NCBI RefSeq assembly: GCF_902459465.1
Contig: NC_047063.1
Span: 9,175,343-9,239,342 of the forward strand
Source of the DNA: Asterias rubens
Lineage: Eukaryota > Echinodermata > Asteroidea > Forcipulatida > Asteriidae
Length of the DNA stretch: 64,000 nucleotides
Direction: 5' to 3'
Shown here: piece after piece, positions 41,501 to 48,769 of the stretch
Position numbering within the stretch: the stretch's first letter is position 1
Layout of the letters: the number at the start of each line of letters is the position of its first letter
Notes under the pieces: generated by a model
Told to the model about the DNA's origin: nothing
Seen by the model: the letters and a program-made list of their open reading frames with translations, nothing else
Databases searched by the model: none
Program-made: the position numbers and the translations under genes

Positions 41501-43030
41501 AGGTGGCCACAAGAACATGTTTAACTGAGCCTAATTTCATACAGCTGCTTTAGCAGAAATGATTGCTTGACACATTTTGCTAAGCAGAAATGGGCAGGAT
41601 TCCAGTCACAAATTGTACATGTGACGTGGTAGCTTGGTTGGTAACCTTATTGTGGTCAGCATAATAGCTGCTTTTTGTGCCTAAGCAGCTTTATGAAATA
41701 AGCCATTTGCGTGTTAGATTTGAATATTGTCTGGTACAATGATGTGCTTGATCACAAATTACCACTTACATTTGAATTCCTCGGACTATTGAGACATTTG
41801 CTATGTCACATGATTAGGGGCAAGCTTTTGCTTAGTTACGAAAGAGACGGCGAACACCCATACAATTTTTTGAATGAAGGTGTATGGCAAAATGAGCAAA
41901 AGGGTCTGCTCATCTGGAGGTTGCTATACAAGAGCTTGCCCCAAATCATGTGACATAGCAACTGTCTCTATAGTCTGGTGACAAGTTTGTTCATGATTTA
42001 TTGTTTTTTTTATACCGTCTTCTTTATATCATTATATTTGTATATATCTGTAAATTGTAATTTTATTCTTGTTGTCTATTGTTGCTGTGCTTTTCTTGTA
42101 TGTATTGTATGGTCTCCTTTACACAGGGAAGACAAATTTCATGTTTTTTATCATGACAATAAATATTTTTTTAAATCTAAATCTGAGTCTTTCTTGAACA
42201 TCTTGATCACCTCTTACTTGATAATTTTGATTGTTCTATAAATTTACCTTGTAGTAGAATATTAATTTCAAGTTGATTTGCTTGTAAATTTGGAGTTTTG
42301 TTCTATAAACTTAAATTTTAACTTTATTTTTGTTGTTTAAATTTACCTTGTAGAATATACATTAATTTCAAATTTATTAACTTGGTAATTTAGAATATTC
42401 GTTCTATAAATTAACCTTGTAATGGACACATTAATTTAAAATATATTAACTTGGTAATTTTGATATTCGTTCTATAAATTTACCTTTTAGTAGATACATT
42501 AATTTAAATTTATTAACTTGGTAATTTTGATATTCGTCGTTCTATAAATTTACCTTTTAGTAGATACATTAATTTAAATTTACTCACTCGGTAATTTAGA
42601 TTTTCGTTCTATATAAATTTTAAACGGCCAATTAAGAACGAGTCACTACTCTTTTATTCCCTTATTTATTAACCGTGGTAAATTAGATTTTCGTTCTACA
42701 AATTTACATTGTAGTAGATTAATTAATTTCAAGTCAACTTACTTCATCGTTTATTTGTTGTTCTGTTAATTTTAACTGCGTTTTTTTCCTGCTCTCTCTT
42801 CAGGCGTACGCCCAGAGAGACTGAACGTTTTTGACAAACCCTGCTGGGATATGATGTCCGACTGTTGGGCAGGGGAGCCAGCCGACCGCCCCTTACTGGG
42901 AGACGTTCAGATCCGACTGCAAGAAATCCACCGAGGGGCGCTGGAGTCTCGTAGCAGGGCTGCGACAAAACTGAAGGACCTTACCAGCAAACAGGCGGAG
43001 CAAGGAAAGGCACCCATACAAGAAAAATGA
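17440..43030 (+). CDS. DSTYK: Dual serine/threonine and tyrosine protein kinase (DSTYK homologue), 10 exons
   Basis: Whole gene span; exons are listed separately. The joined exons give 2853 nt, 950 residues plus stop (human DSTYK 929). All introns are GT-AG and all phases agree. N-terminal half (about 65-260): a region resembling a degenerate GTPase ([11 protein letters not shown], residues 77-87). An acidic, Ser-rich low-complexity insert lies at about 251-300. The central helical part holds [13 protein letters not shown] (about 383-395) and [16 protein letters not shown]. Kinase domain about 657-930: Gly-loop GRGQYG (666-671), Lys-688, alpha-C Glu-704, HRDIKLKN (783-790), DLG in place of DFG (803-805), APE (825-827). 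Known DSTYK acts at membranes and the cytoplasm in FGF/ERK signalling and cell-death control (established for vertebrates). Introns, especially 1 and 2, are loaded with MITEs. Confidence 0.96.
18116..18245. mobile_element. Family E foldback element
   Basis: A 130-bp near palindrome: AGTTTCCGCATGGCGCCACC on the left, GGTGGCGCCATACGGAAAGT on the right, with AATTTACCTCATTGATATAT in the middle. Same family as 10565-10960 and 56430-56525. Intron 1 of DSTYK. Confidence 0.75.
18570..18951. mobile_element. Family A TTAA-ended MITE (variant ends)
   Basis: TTAA at 18570-18573 and 18948-18951; the interior is the complement-oriented family A order. End sequence AGGCACTGTACACGTTTG and AAATGTGTACCTTCCCT. 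Closest to the copy at 479-820. Confidence 0.8.
19360..20858. mobile_element. Family B TTAA-ended MITE interrupted by a LINE
   Basis: Left part 19360-19457 and right part 20571-20858, with TTAA at 19360-19363 and 20855-20858. Removing the LINE and one copy of its 7-bp target duplication gives 379 bp, against 373 bp for the intact copy at 22786-23158. This is strong evidence that the two halves are one element. Confidence 0.88.
19458..20570 (-). mobile_element. 5'-truncated LINE inserted in a family B MITE
   Basis: A minus-strand non-LTR retrotransposon fragment with reading-frame breaks. Its translations include [51 protein letters not shown] and [19 protein letters not shown], i.e. the linker and fingers/palm of the reverse transcriptase. 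The 3' end is a (TATTG)n tail at 19458-19483. It is flanked by the direct repeat AAATTTA at 19451-19457 and 20571-20577 (target-site duplication). Non-functional. Confidence 0.88.
21395..21590. repeat. About 95-bp tandem duplication
   Basis: Two diverged copies of a unit containing TTCCCAAATTGAGTTGAGTC, CCCATCTGTAG and TAGCCCAACTTCAGA, with a partial third at about 21722-21780. An unrelated small foldback follows at 21588-21708 (TCCGAAATAGCGACTTT / AAATCGCCGTTTCAGA). Confidence 0.6.
22786..23158. mobile_element. Complete family B TTAA-ended MITE
   Basis: TTAA at 22786-22789 and 23155-23158. Ends AGCCATTGGACACTTTCTTT and GTTGTGCCATTGCT. The central palindrome TCTAGATATCGAGA is near 22951. 373 bp, the reference copy for the family. 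DSTYK intron 1. Confidence 0.85.
23905..24053. mobile_element. Foldback-like element with CGATTTCACAAAG ends
   Basis: Begins GCCGATTTCACAAAGCAAT and ends ATCTTTGTGAAATCGACCCC, inverted ends enclosing about 120 bp. Related ends occur at 5430-5452 and 45705-45840. Confidence 0.55.
24955..25255. repeat. Dispersed repeat, CCGCGGTAG / TACCGCAAAC type
   Basis: Blocks CAGCCGATTTTCTACCTTCC, CTACCTGGCAAGTAGATA and CTTCACCATGCAATGCCTCA recur at about 40025-40210 (opposite strand) and 40660-40765, and in part near 6590-6660 and 44275-44330. Class unknown. Confidence 0.55.
25509..26699 (+). CDS. DSTYK: DSTYK exon 2 (1191 nt)
   Basis: Codons 50(part)-447(part); acceptor CTTTATCATACAG, donor GTAGTA. The large conserved exon of the family. 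It carries the P-loop-like [18 protein letters not shown], the hydrophobic [22 protein letters not shown], the acidic insert, and [13 protein letters not shown] with the following coiled helices. The exon continues upstream of the first in-frame ATG at 25553, and phase with exon 1 argues against starting there. GC content is visibly higher than in the flanking introns. Confidence 0.95.
26744..27126. mobile_element. Family F TTAA-ended MITE, copy 1
   Basis: TTAA at 26744-26747 and 27123-27126, ends AGGAACATTACAGAATTGG / CCAATTTAGTATTGTTCCT. Interior GATCGATCGGCCATCTGGGT. It matches the copy at 28603-28949 in inverted orientation. DSTYK intron 2, 45 bp past the exon 2 donor. Confidence 0.82.
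27418..27803. mobile_element. Complete family A TTAA-ended MITE
   Basis: TTAA at 27418-27421 and 27800-27803; ends AGGCAGTGGACACTATTGG and CCAATAGTGTCCACTGCCT, a perfect 19-bp inverted repeat. Central palindrome GATTTCGAGACCTCAAGTTC and complement at 27599-27640. 386 bp. Confidence 0.88.
28285..28335 (+). repeat. Poly-G tract with G-quadruplex potential
   Basis: Several long G runs (up to about 14 G) separated by A, TT or T, within DSTYK intron 2 on the coding strand. Four or more G-runs close together meet the usual G-quadruplex pattern. Confidence 0.75.
28603..28949. mobile_element. Family F TTAA-ended MITE, copy 2 (inverted)
   Basis: TTAA at 28603-28606 and 28946-28949, ends AGGGAACGTTACAGAAATGG / TACTGTAATGTTCCT. 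Its sequence is the reverse complement of the copy at 26744-27126, 1.5 kb away. Confidence 0.8.
30472..30618. mobile_element. Palindromic GC-rich element, GGCCGGGTTATAGTCGGTCG ends
   Basis: A 147-bp inverted repeat: GGCCGGGTTATAGTCGGTCG on the left, CGACCGACTATAACTCGGCC on the right, with GCGCGA-rich inner arms. A diverged copy lies at about 52620-52762. No TTAA ends. Confidence 0.8.
30648..31026. mobile_element. Family A TTAA-ended MITE
   Basis: TTAA at 30648-30651 and 31023-31026, ends AGCCACTGGACACTGTTATT / CCAATAGTGTCCACTGCCT. Full length, somewhat diverged. Confidence 0.82.
31770..31982. mobile_element. Truncated family A MITE
   Basis: The left half starts with TTAAAGGTGCAGGCACTGGA, continues TTGGTAATTGTCAAAGACCA and breaks off after the GAGACC of the central palindrome. 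The right half is missing. Confidence 0.7.
33450..33685 (+). CDS. DSTYK: DSTYK exon 3
   Basis: 236 nt, codons 447(part)-525, acceptor TTTGGATACAG, donor GTAACA. It encodes REIRG-like segment [19 protein letters not shown] and [20 protein letters not shown] followed by CLESLEKG, all conserved in DSTYK. It ends in phase 0. It follows the longest intron after intron 1 (6.75 kb). Confidence 0.95.
33913..34297. mobile_element. Family A TTAA-ended MITE
   Basis: TTAA at 33913-33916 and 34294-34297; ends AGGCACTGGACACTTGGTAA / AAGGTGTCCAGTGCT. The central palindrome is built on CCAGACCTCAGCTGAGGTCTGG rather than the GATTTCGAGACC type (positions about 34090-34111), a subfamily difference. DSTYK intron 3. 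Confidence 0.8.
34444..34820. mobile_element. Family A MITE, degenerate ends
   Basis: Interior GATTGTCAAAGACCAGTCTT, the central GATTTTGAGACCTCAAATTC palindrome (34630-34672) and TAATTACCAATAGTGTCTGCC identify it. The TTAA ends are eroded. It lies between exons 3 and 4 of DSTYK, 150 bp after another A copy in the opposite orientation. Confidence 0.7.
34912..34995 (+). CDS. DSTYK: DSTYK exon 4
   Basis: 84 nt, 28 codons (526-553), phase 0/0, acceptor GTATACAACAG, donor GTATGT. Encodes [18 protein letters not shown] and [10 protein letters not shown], matching the family after the LKQ that ends exon 3. Confidence 0.93.
35765..36000. mobile_element. tRNA-like SINE remnants
   Basis: GAGCGGGATTTGAATC (complement of a box B) at about 35769-35785 with GATCAATCTAGCCCTACATG, and separately TAGCTCAATTGGTAGAGTGC (box A-like) at 35975-35994. 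Neither forms a full tRNA cloverleaf. Confidence 0.5.
36086..36211 (+). CDS. DSTYK: DSTYK exon 5
   Basis: 126 nt, 42 codons (554-595), phase 0/0, acceptor TCCCTGTTTTAG, donor GTACGT. Encodes [20 protein letters not shown] and AKSICSQ, a conserved helical stretch before the kinase domain. Confidence 0.95.
36470..36826. mobile_element. Family A MITE, left end truncated
   Basis: Starts inside the family at CTTAGTGTATCTCAACATAT and runs through GATTTTGGGACCTCAAAATC to TACCAATAGTGTCCAGTTCT plus TTAA-like end near 36823. Contains a small ACAATGTACATGTATG insertion. DSTYK intron 5. Confidence 0.7.
37288..37471 (+). CDS. DSTYK: DSTYK exon 6
   Basis: 184 nt, codons 596-657(part), acceptor CTTCTGGTTGCAG, donor GTATGT. 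It encodes [40 protein letters not shown] and LARLALDS, among the most conserved DSTYK segments just before the kinase domain. Confidence 0.96.
38304..38665 (+). mobile_element. LINE reverse-transcriptase C-terminal remnant
   Basis: Translation at 38482-38660 gives [20 protein letters not shown] and [13 protein letters not shown], the L..LP..... L..FK..LKT..F tail of non-LTR reverse transcriptases. The 14-mer TAATGCGACTGACC occurs at 38118, 38304 and 38482, suggesting internal duplication. Dead fragment in DSTYK intron 6. Confidence 0.6.
38792..38948 (+). CDS. DSTYK: DSTYK exon 7 (kinase N-lobe)
   Basis: 157 nt, codons 657(part)-709(part), acceptor TTTGTCACCTCAG, donor GTGAGT. It encodes the glycine-rich loop [10 protein letters not shown] (666-675), the AVK lysine (Lys-688) and the alpha-C region HWNDLALEF with Glu-704. 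All residues needed for ATP binding are present. Confidence 0.97.
38949..39545 (+). repeat. 18-bp minisatellite in DSTYK intron 7
   Basis: About 590 bp of tandem copies of a unit like TGTGTATTATCCACAAAA, with variants (TCTCCATGAAAT, TATCCATCAAAT). It begins essentially at the exon 7 donor. Because the unit is a multiple of three and stop-poor, long open frames appear on both strands; they are not genes. Confidence 0.92.
39665..39914 (+). CDS. DSTYK: DSTYK exon 8 (catalytic loop)
   Basis: 250 nt, codons 709(part)-792, acceptor GTGCTTTCCCAG, donor GTCAGT. It encodes [34 protein letters not shown] (hinge) and [18 protein letters not shown] with catalytic Asp-785, Lys-787 and Asn-790. Confidence 0.97.
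40265..40626. mobile_element. Family C TTAA-ended foldback MITE
   Basis: TTAA at 40265-40268 and 40623-40626; ends AGGAACACGTTGCCTTGGAT / AAGGCAACTTGTTCCT. Long arms converge on a central hairpin at about 40415-40460 (GGCCATTTATGGGAGTC...TTCCATAATTGGCC). 362 bp, DSTYK intron 8. Confidence 0.85.
41132..41381 (+). CDS. DSTYK: DSTYK exon 9 (activation segment)
   Basis: 250 nt, codons 793-876(part), acceptor GATCCCCCACAG, donor GTAAAC. It encodes [40 protein letters not shown] and [13 protein letters not shown]. The metal-binding motif is DLG (803-805) as in other DSTYK proteins. GTP.HMAPE replaces the usual T.xYMAPE. This is the most conserved exon. Confidence 0.97.
42234..42735. repeat. AT-rich tandem repeat, about 60-70 bp unit
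   Basis: Roughly seven diverged copies of a unit beginning TTCTATAAATTTACCTTGTA and including ACATTAATTTAAATTTATTA and CTTGGTAATTTTGATATTCG, at about 42234, 42301, 42410, 42470, 42540, 42607 and 42695. It occupies the end of DSTYK intron 9, 70 bp before exon 10. Confidence 0.8.
42804..43030 (+). CDS. DSTYK: DSTYK exon 10 (terminal)
   Basis: 227 nt, codons 876(part)-950 and TGA at 43028-43030; acceptor CTCTCTCTTCAG. It encodes [20 protein letters not shown] and [12 protein letters not shown], the end of the kinase C-lobe (CW..DP..RP block; here AGEPADRP), then a lysine-rich tail about 45 residues long that is unlike the vertebrate one. Confidence 0.95.
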
Positions 43031-43610
43031 CCAGGCTGCAGTCAGAAACCAGCTGTAATATCATAGAGTGTTAACTTGAATCAGGGGCACTGATGTACTT
43101 GTTTGTTTGTTTAGCTGGGATGCGTTCCACTTGCGCAAACATTGCCAACGTTTGCGTACAAACGCTAATGATTTTGAGTCCAAACGAGTTGTGCGCTGCC
43201 GCTGTTGGCGAACGTTAGCAACCATAGGCGAATGTATATCTGAGGTGTTGGTTGGTGGTTTAAAAATGATGGACAAGACGAAAGCAGGTGATATTATTTT
43301 CTTGTGCACGTATTTATAGTGTGTTTTCGGTGGTTGATATTAACGCAGTCAGCTGGAGTTGAAATAACAACTTTAGTTAGTTGATGTAATGATTTACAAA
43401 AGAGGATAATACAGTCAAAACCAACGTTACAAAAAAAAATATGTCGGTGTCGCCATCTTCATTACATAATGCTGCAAATGGTTCCAATGACGACACCCCT
43501 GCCAATAAGAGAACTCTGCAAAGCTCCCACTAGGGGATATAAACACCAAGCTGGCAACAGCCAATCTCTTCAGTCTGGTACATTGTCTATGATTATGGAT
43601 TGCACAAATC

Positions 43611-43616
43611 AATAAA
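43611..43616 (+). terminator. Candidate DSTYK polyadenylation signal
   Basis: AATAAA 581 bp after the DSTYK stop codon. Canonical hexamer, but no transcript evidence; other sites are possible. Confidence 0.3.
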
Positions 43617-43654
43617 TTGTGATTCAGTGACTAATCAACTAGACTTTCTAGTCA

Positions 43655-43745
43655 TTGTGATATCAGCGGTTAGCTTGGTCGGATTCGAACCCACAACTCT
43701 CTGATTGCAAATCCTGCAGTCTTACCACTGGTGAAGCTTTTCCCC
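43655..43745. mobile_element. tRNA-like SINE fragment
   Basis: GGTCGGATTCGAACCCACAA (complement of a box B) followed by CAGTCTTACCACTGG (complement of a box A-like segment). It looks like the tRNA-related head of a SINE in minus orientation. A plus-oriented partner head occurs at 53398-53430 (GTGGTCAAGTGGTTAGACTG). Confidence 0.55.
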
Positions 43746-45015
43746 TGTCATTAAACCTCAAAGCAGGTTAAGTCATGCCTCTAAACCTTTTTCATGCTGC
43801 CTCCATCTTGGTCATGTTCCTCGTATCGAATAACGATAGTGAATGCTAATAATCATTTTGCAAATATGAACCAGACTATTTTGTTCTTCCAGCCTCAGTT
43901 TGGTAACATTGATATCAATGGTAATGGTCTATTGTGATGGGAGACTCACTGTTCCAGTCTGGCTGGTTTGGGGTTGCTGATTTTTTTCCCCCATTGATTT
44001 CATTTTGTTTTTTGTTTCTTTCAATCTTTGTCATTTATTTATAATTTATCGATTTCTTTCATTCTTGGCTGTACTGTTTGGGAAGTTTGGAACAGGTTCC
44101 ATTCACTTGAGAAGTGTTCTCAAATTAAAGGGGTTTCACAAGTCTACGGATTCGTCAACTCTTTGTTGTGTGTTCTAGGGTCGCTTAACCACTTTAAGAT
44201 GGCTGTTAACAAAGTCTACAGGAGTTCATACACATTCCTTAAAAAACCGGCTAGGCTCGTTAAGAATTATTTTACACATGGTGGGGTATCAATATATATT
44301 TGGTTTGCGGTGACATCATATGTAAGTAATACATTTGAAAGTGTAAACAGGGTTTCTCTTTTGCCGTGCTTTACACGCCTATAAAGTGTTGGTCTGAGAA
44401 AGACCAGTTAAACCAAAAATTTATTCAGTCAAGTAACAAGACCACATTTATACCAAATTACTTAGGATTTGGTTTACTTGCAAAACCTACGCCAACGTGT
44501 TTGTATGATTTGTTTGCCTGACACAAAACACGATGACCGTGAGTCAAAGTTTGACGTGCACCATATATGGATGGATAGAGTTATCGGAACGGTCTCTATA
44601 TCCAAATTTGTACTCTTGCGAAACTTCTCTTTTATGAAAGTACATTGGAATGAATTTCTTTAAGTTTTCTTTTTAATTACAATCTTCTTGGCATTTTTGA
44701 AAATTTAAAAGGAATTGAAAAAAAGTGCCTAAGTATTTTCTTGTTTACTGTCCTGAAATGATATACCTTATATAAATGTGTAAATATTGGTTGATGTTAC
44801 TAAAGTATTAATATCACAGTTTTATGAAACAATGTCGTATGGCCTTAACTAAAATTGTGTTTGTTTCCCACAAAGCTTTGCTCTGAAAGAGCATATTTTT
44901 CTGCCGCATATCATATTTTGCTATTTTAAAATGCTATAAAAAAGGACCACTCAAAATACCCAGTTCAGGGTCTTTGAGAAACACAGGTTCCCTGGTGTTC
45001 AGGCTCATAAAATAC

Positions 45016-45201
45016 TAGGAGCCTGGTAATTCTAGTGCGCTGTTTTCAAAATACTCTGACTTAGTCTTTTTGAGGTATGGCGGACACTATAGGAGTACAC
45101 TGTTTAGTTAGGAGCCTGGTAATTCTAGTGCGCTGTTTTCAAAATACTCTGACTTAGTCTTTTTGAGGTATGGCGGACACTATAGGAGTACACTGTTTAG
45201 T
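45016..45201. repeat. Perfect 93-bp tandem duplication
   Basis: A unit starting TAGGAGCCTGGTAATTCTAG and ending GTACACTGTTTAGT occurs twice, at 45016-45108 and 45109-45201. I find no difference between the copies by eye, so the duplication is recent, or an assembly artefact. Confidence 0.9.
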
Positions 45202-45229
45202 TTGGGTTTATACAGACAGATTTATCCAA

Positions 45230-45516
45230 ACACCGATCTCAAGATCTGGTGCTTCTGTTCAACCGAGTTTACAATTTATGTTTGAATCCCCGTCGTGACA
45301 CTTGTGTCCCTGTGGGTAAAATGGGTACCTGTGAGGGCGGAGAAGGTTCTTGTGATTGATTTAGCCGAGTAGCGCATATTAATGTTACACAGGCTGCATA
45401 CTCCTGGCCCACCAGAGAGCTTAGATGGTTTAAGGAAATTATTAAGGCCCAGTGACCAGGGCTAATAATGTTAGACGCGCTTTGAGACGCCCTTCGCGCT
45501 ATATAAAAACTGGTTA

Positions 45517-45550
<34 letters not shown>
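45230..45550 (+). mobile_element. SINE with (ATT)n tail
   Basis: Diverged tRNA-like head (GTTTGAATCCCCGTCGTGAC at 45281-45300), body with GACACTTGTGTCCCTG, then CGCTTTGAGACGCCCTTCGC, GCTATATAAAAACTGG and an (ATT)n tail to about 45548. The tail form GCGCTATATAAA is typical of SINEs mobilised by L2/CR1-type LINEs. Confidence 0.7.
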
Positions 45551-45699
45551 ACCTTATAGTGTCATAGGAATGTTTTCCCCCATACCTCTAAAAGGCTAAT
45601 GGGATCTTTGTGAAATGCAGATTTACTGGTTTTCAGGCTTGAGAAACACTTGAAGTCGTGTGACAGCAGTGCACTGTTTTGAAAATACTGGAAACAGTG

Positions 45700-45842
45700 G
45701 TTGATTTCACAAAGATTTAGTACTAGTCCTAACTTAGGCCTAGTCTTAGGTGATCCTGAAAAACTCAAGGCTAGTCCTAAGTTAGGAGGTTGTCCTGACT
45801 CGTGATAAGACTAGTCTTAACTCTTTGTGAAATCCACCCCAG
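45700..45842. mobile_element. Foldback element, TAGTCCTAACTTAGG type
   Basis: It starts GATTTCACAAAGATTTAGTA, carries repeated CTAGTCCTAAGTTAGGA-like words in both orientations, and ends CTCTTTGTGAAATCCACCCC. Same family as 5225-5455. Confidence 0.6.
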
Positions 45843-46249
45843 GTTTCATCGACATGCACAACTTGAAAATAACTATCATTACTTTGAAGGTAATTCATCT
45901 CAGTTTAGATGTTTATTCTATTACTTTTCTTCTGCCTTTTGTGTCTCAGATCTTGGAAAAAAAGGAATCCATGATTAGATTGGATGCCGTTGTCACATCA
46001 ATTTTTGTTAATTTTATTTATAGTAGGGGGGGGGGGGCCTCCTTGATCAGGATGTGTTTTGCTTTGCCACTTTTTACCCTATTCCAAAAAGATTTGAAAA
46101 GGCCTTTGAATATCCAGAACTTTAAAACATAAGAAAGGGAGATTAAATTTACTCAAAAAATTAGTTTATTCAAAACTTCTTTTTTTTTTCCATGTGAGGA
46201 ATGGGACTATCTTGTAGGCTTAGTTCTACCCCTTATAGTAGACGAAGAT

Positions 46250-46454
46250 TCAGAGTGCCTGAGGTTATTATAAAAGACTTTAGGCCTGAAGTCTTTCAAT
46301 ATTTGAGTGAGAAATGACCTCTTTCTTAAAAAACTCTTTTACTTCACAATGTTTTACACTCAAGAGCTCTCCATTGTTACTCCATTGCGCGTTACCAAGT
46401 AAGTTTTTATGCTTCCAATTATTTTGAGTAATTACCTGTGTCCAGTGCCTTTAA
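46250..46454. mobile_element. Truncated family A MITE
   Basis: Right half only: TGAGTGAGAAATGACCTCTT, ACAATGTTTTACACTC, AATTATTTTGAGTAATTACC and GTGTCCAGTGCCT plus TTAA at about 46451-46454. Confidence 0.65.
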
Positions 46455-46734
46455 GATATGACCATGTTGGACCAAACTGATTTGTAAGTTGACAATACAC
46501 GACTTTATGGCCCTGTCACTCTTGGCTTTTTTACAGGCAACTTGGAGGAAACCGTGCTACAAGACCACATAAGTAGGACATAAAGTAGTTTTTTAAACAG
46601 TGTCTAATGATCCAGAAGAAAAATATGTGAATATTCAAATGTGACTGCCATTTTTGTTTGGAAATTGCCTGTAAATTGCCTCATGTGACATGGGCCTTAG
46701 AAATGTGTAATATGCCGACTAAATAGGAAACGAT

Positions 46735-47290
46735 GTATAAAGTTACTATAGACCGTATTGAATAACCCCTTTGTTGCTATGAAAGTCGCCATCTTGTAGG
46801 GCAAAACGTATGCGCGTCTAAACGCGTACATCAAAGAAGCACGCAACACGTTGCATTCCCGATTGGCACATGCACGCGCACACACACGCACACGCTCACA
46901 GACGCTCACAGACGCCATGTTGTGAGCAGTGACGTCATATTCAATACTGTTTATAGTTGACTTCTTCCTTTCGACAAGATCATGAGATAAATTCTGAGTT
47001 TCTACCATAACGTTATATATAAAAACTAGACGACGCACTGGCCTAGTTACGTGGCTCGACATGCGCCCATTTTGTAAGTTAATAAATAAAAAAACATTGC
47101 GTAGTGTGTATTTATCATACACACACCAACATGTAAGCTTCATACTCAATGCGTGTACAATGCTTATCTTACAAAATGGCGTGCGTATCTCCTTGTGGTC
47201 CAGTCGTGTTTGTGCACGCAGCATCCCAAGTGCGCCCTCTAGCTCTCATATGTTATTCTATGGTCTTGACTCTAAGGTCAAACGTTACTT
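46735..47290. repeat. CpG-rich repeat-like segment
   Basis: Unlike the AT-rich surroundings it carries many CG words (ACGCGTACAT, CACGCGCACACACACGCACA, GTGACGTCAT). The composition resembles the foldback at 13668-14112 and the segment 13140-13390. Probably a repeat family; no arms could be matched with confidence. The 175-codon open frame across it (minus strand) has no recognised similarity. Confidence 0.35.
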
Positions 47291-48199
47291 GTATATAATC
47301 TCGGCGTGAGACTGAAATAGAATAACCTATAGTATATTAAGACATAATTAGGACAATTTATTACAATTTGTCAAGACTCTTAAGAATGCCTTTAGCAAGT
47401 TTGGGTGCTAAAACTTTTGTCAACTTTTTGTAAATTTAAACACGCACAAGGGGTCTGTGTTTCACTTTAAGTGTCTAATTGATTGAGTTAATCTACCGTA
47501 TATAGCCCATGGCAATGAGGTGCCTAGTTGATGGGCCGGCCAAAAATGTCTTGGCCCGTCATTTTCATTTTACTTTTATTTCTAAACATAACTTGCATAA
47601 TATATAGTACAATATTTAACTAATCTTACTGATCATGCGTGTTCACAAAAAAAACCCACCACTTATCGATAATTCGTAGAGAAATTTGAGTCTAATCGAC
47701 CCTAGCCACCCATCTGAATTTGCTTCTTGCTGCAGAGTTGAGTTCTGTCTGAAACAGTGACTGTTGACTTTTAATTGCAGTCCTAGTTGACTGGCTGATG
47801 TGTAGGCCTATGTACGCCCTTGTACAATCCATGTATTAGCCTAAACACATATGCACTAACCACGCTGTGCTATCCCTTAATATAGGGAAAAGTGGAATTC
47901 TGTAAAACAGAAGAATCTTAGTGCGTTTTATCGGGACACTTTTCTTTACTTTGCAGTCAAAATTTTATTGACTCAATTTTATTGACTCAAAAAAAGAAAG
48001 AGAAAAAAAAAAAATTATTTGAAAGTTAAGGAAAGGTTTGAAAAGCCAAGGTTCTGTAATTTTCTTAATACCATCATGAAGTGTTCCCATCATGTTCATC
48101 TTTAAAATAACAGTGGATTATATTTTTGTCTTAATTGACTTAACTTTAATTCCTATTAATTTGCACGATAAATAACCCGCCTTAAAATGATTTGACCTG

Positions 48200-48425
48200 A
48201 CCAGGGCCCAATTTCATAGAGCTGCTGAGCACAAAAATTTGCTTAGCATGAAATATTTGCCTTAATAAAAAACAGGGTTACCATCTAAATGTCCACGTGC
48301 TTTTCAGGATAAGCAATATGCCACAAAAATGGAAATTTGGTTGGTAAACTTGTTTTTGTCAAGGAAGAAATTTCATGCTAAGCAAATTTGTTGTGCTTAG
48401 CAACTCTATGAAATTGGTCCAAGGT
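48200..48425. mobile_element. Foldback element, CCAATTTCATAGAGCTGCT ends
   Basis: Left end GGGCCCAATTTCATAGAGCT, inner GCTTAGCATGAAAT, right end AGCAACTCTATGAAATTGGT. Related fragments (TTTCATA.AGCTGCTTAGC / GCTTAGC...CTTATGAAAT) lie at 32970-33205, 37015-37235 and 41528-41705. Confidence 0.65.
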
Positions 48426-48769
48426 CAAATCATTATTCAGAGTATAATTAATTTGTAAATTGTCAGAACATTGATTCTGCCTATAATCAAATAAATTGAT
48501 TTTCATAACAAATCTTGTGCACATGGCAAATAAATTTGGTTGCTTTATTCCCTTTGTTGAATTTAGAAATAGACCCCCTTGCATGACATCACTCTGTGAA
48601 ACAGTGCCCTCACTGGGGCAAAAGGAGGCAGATCATTGGACGATAGAAGTTCTTGGTGCGTAAAATAATAATAATGATAATAGTGGCTTCTTTTGATAGC
48701 GCTCATATCTATCAAGGCGCTTCACAGTGTTATTGCCTCGAATTGGCCTTAAATCAGACTTGAGTCAAC

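Noticed and set aside
46697..47224. 175-codon minus-strand ORF
   Set aside because: Covers a CpG-rich repeat-like segment; composition is Cys/Arg/Val-rich without motif, and no splice-compatible neighbours.
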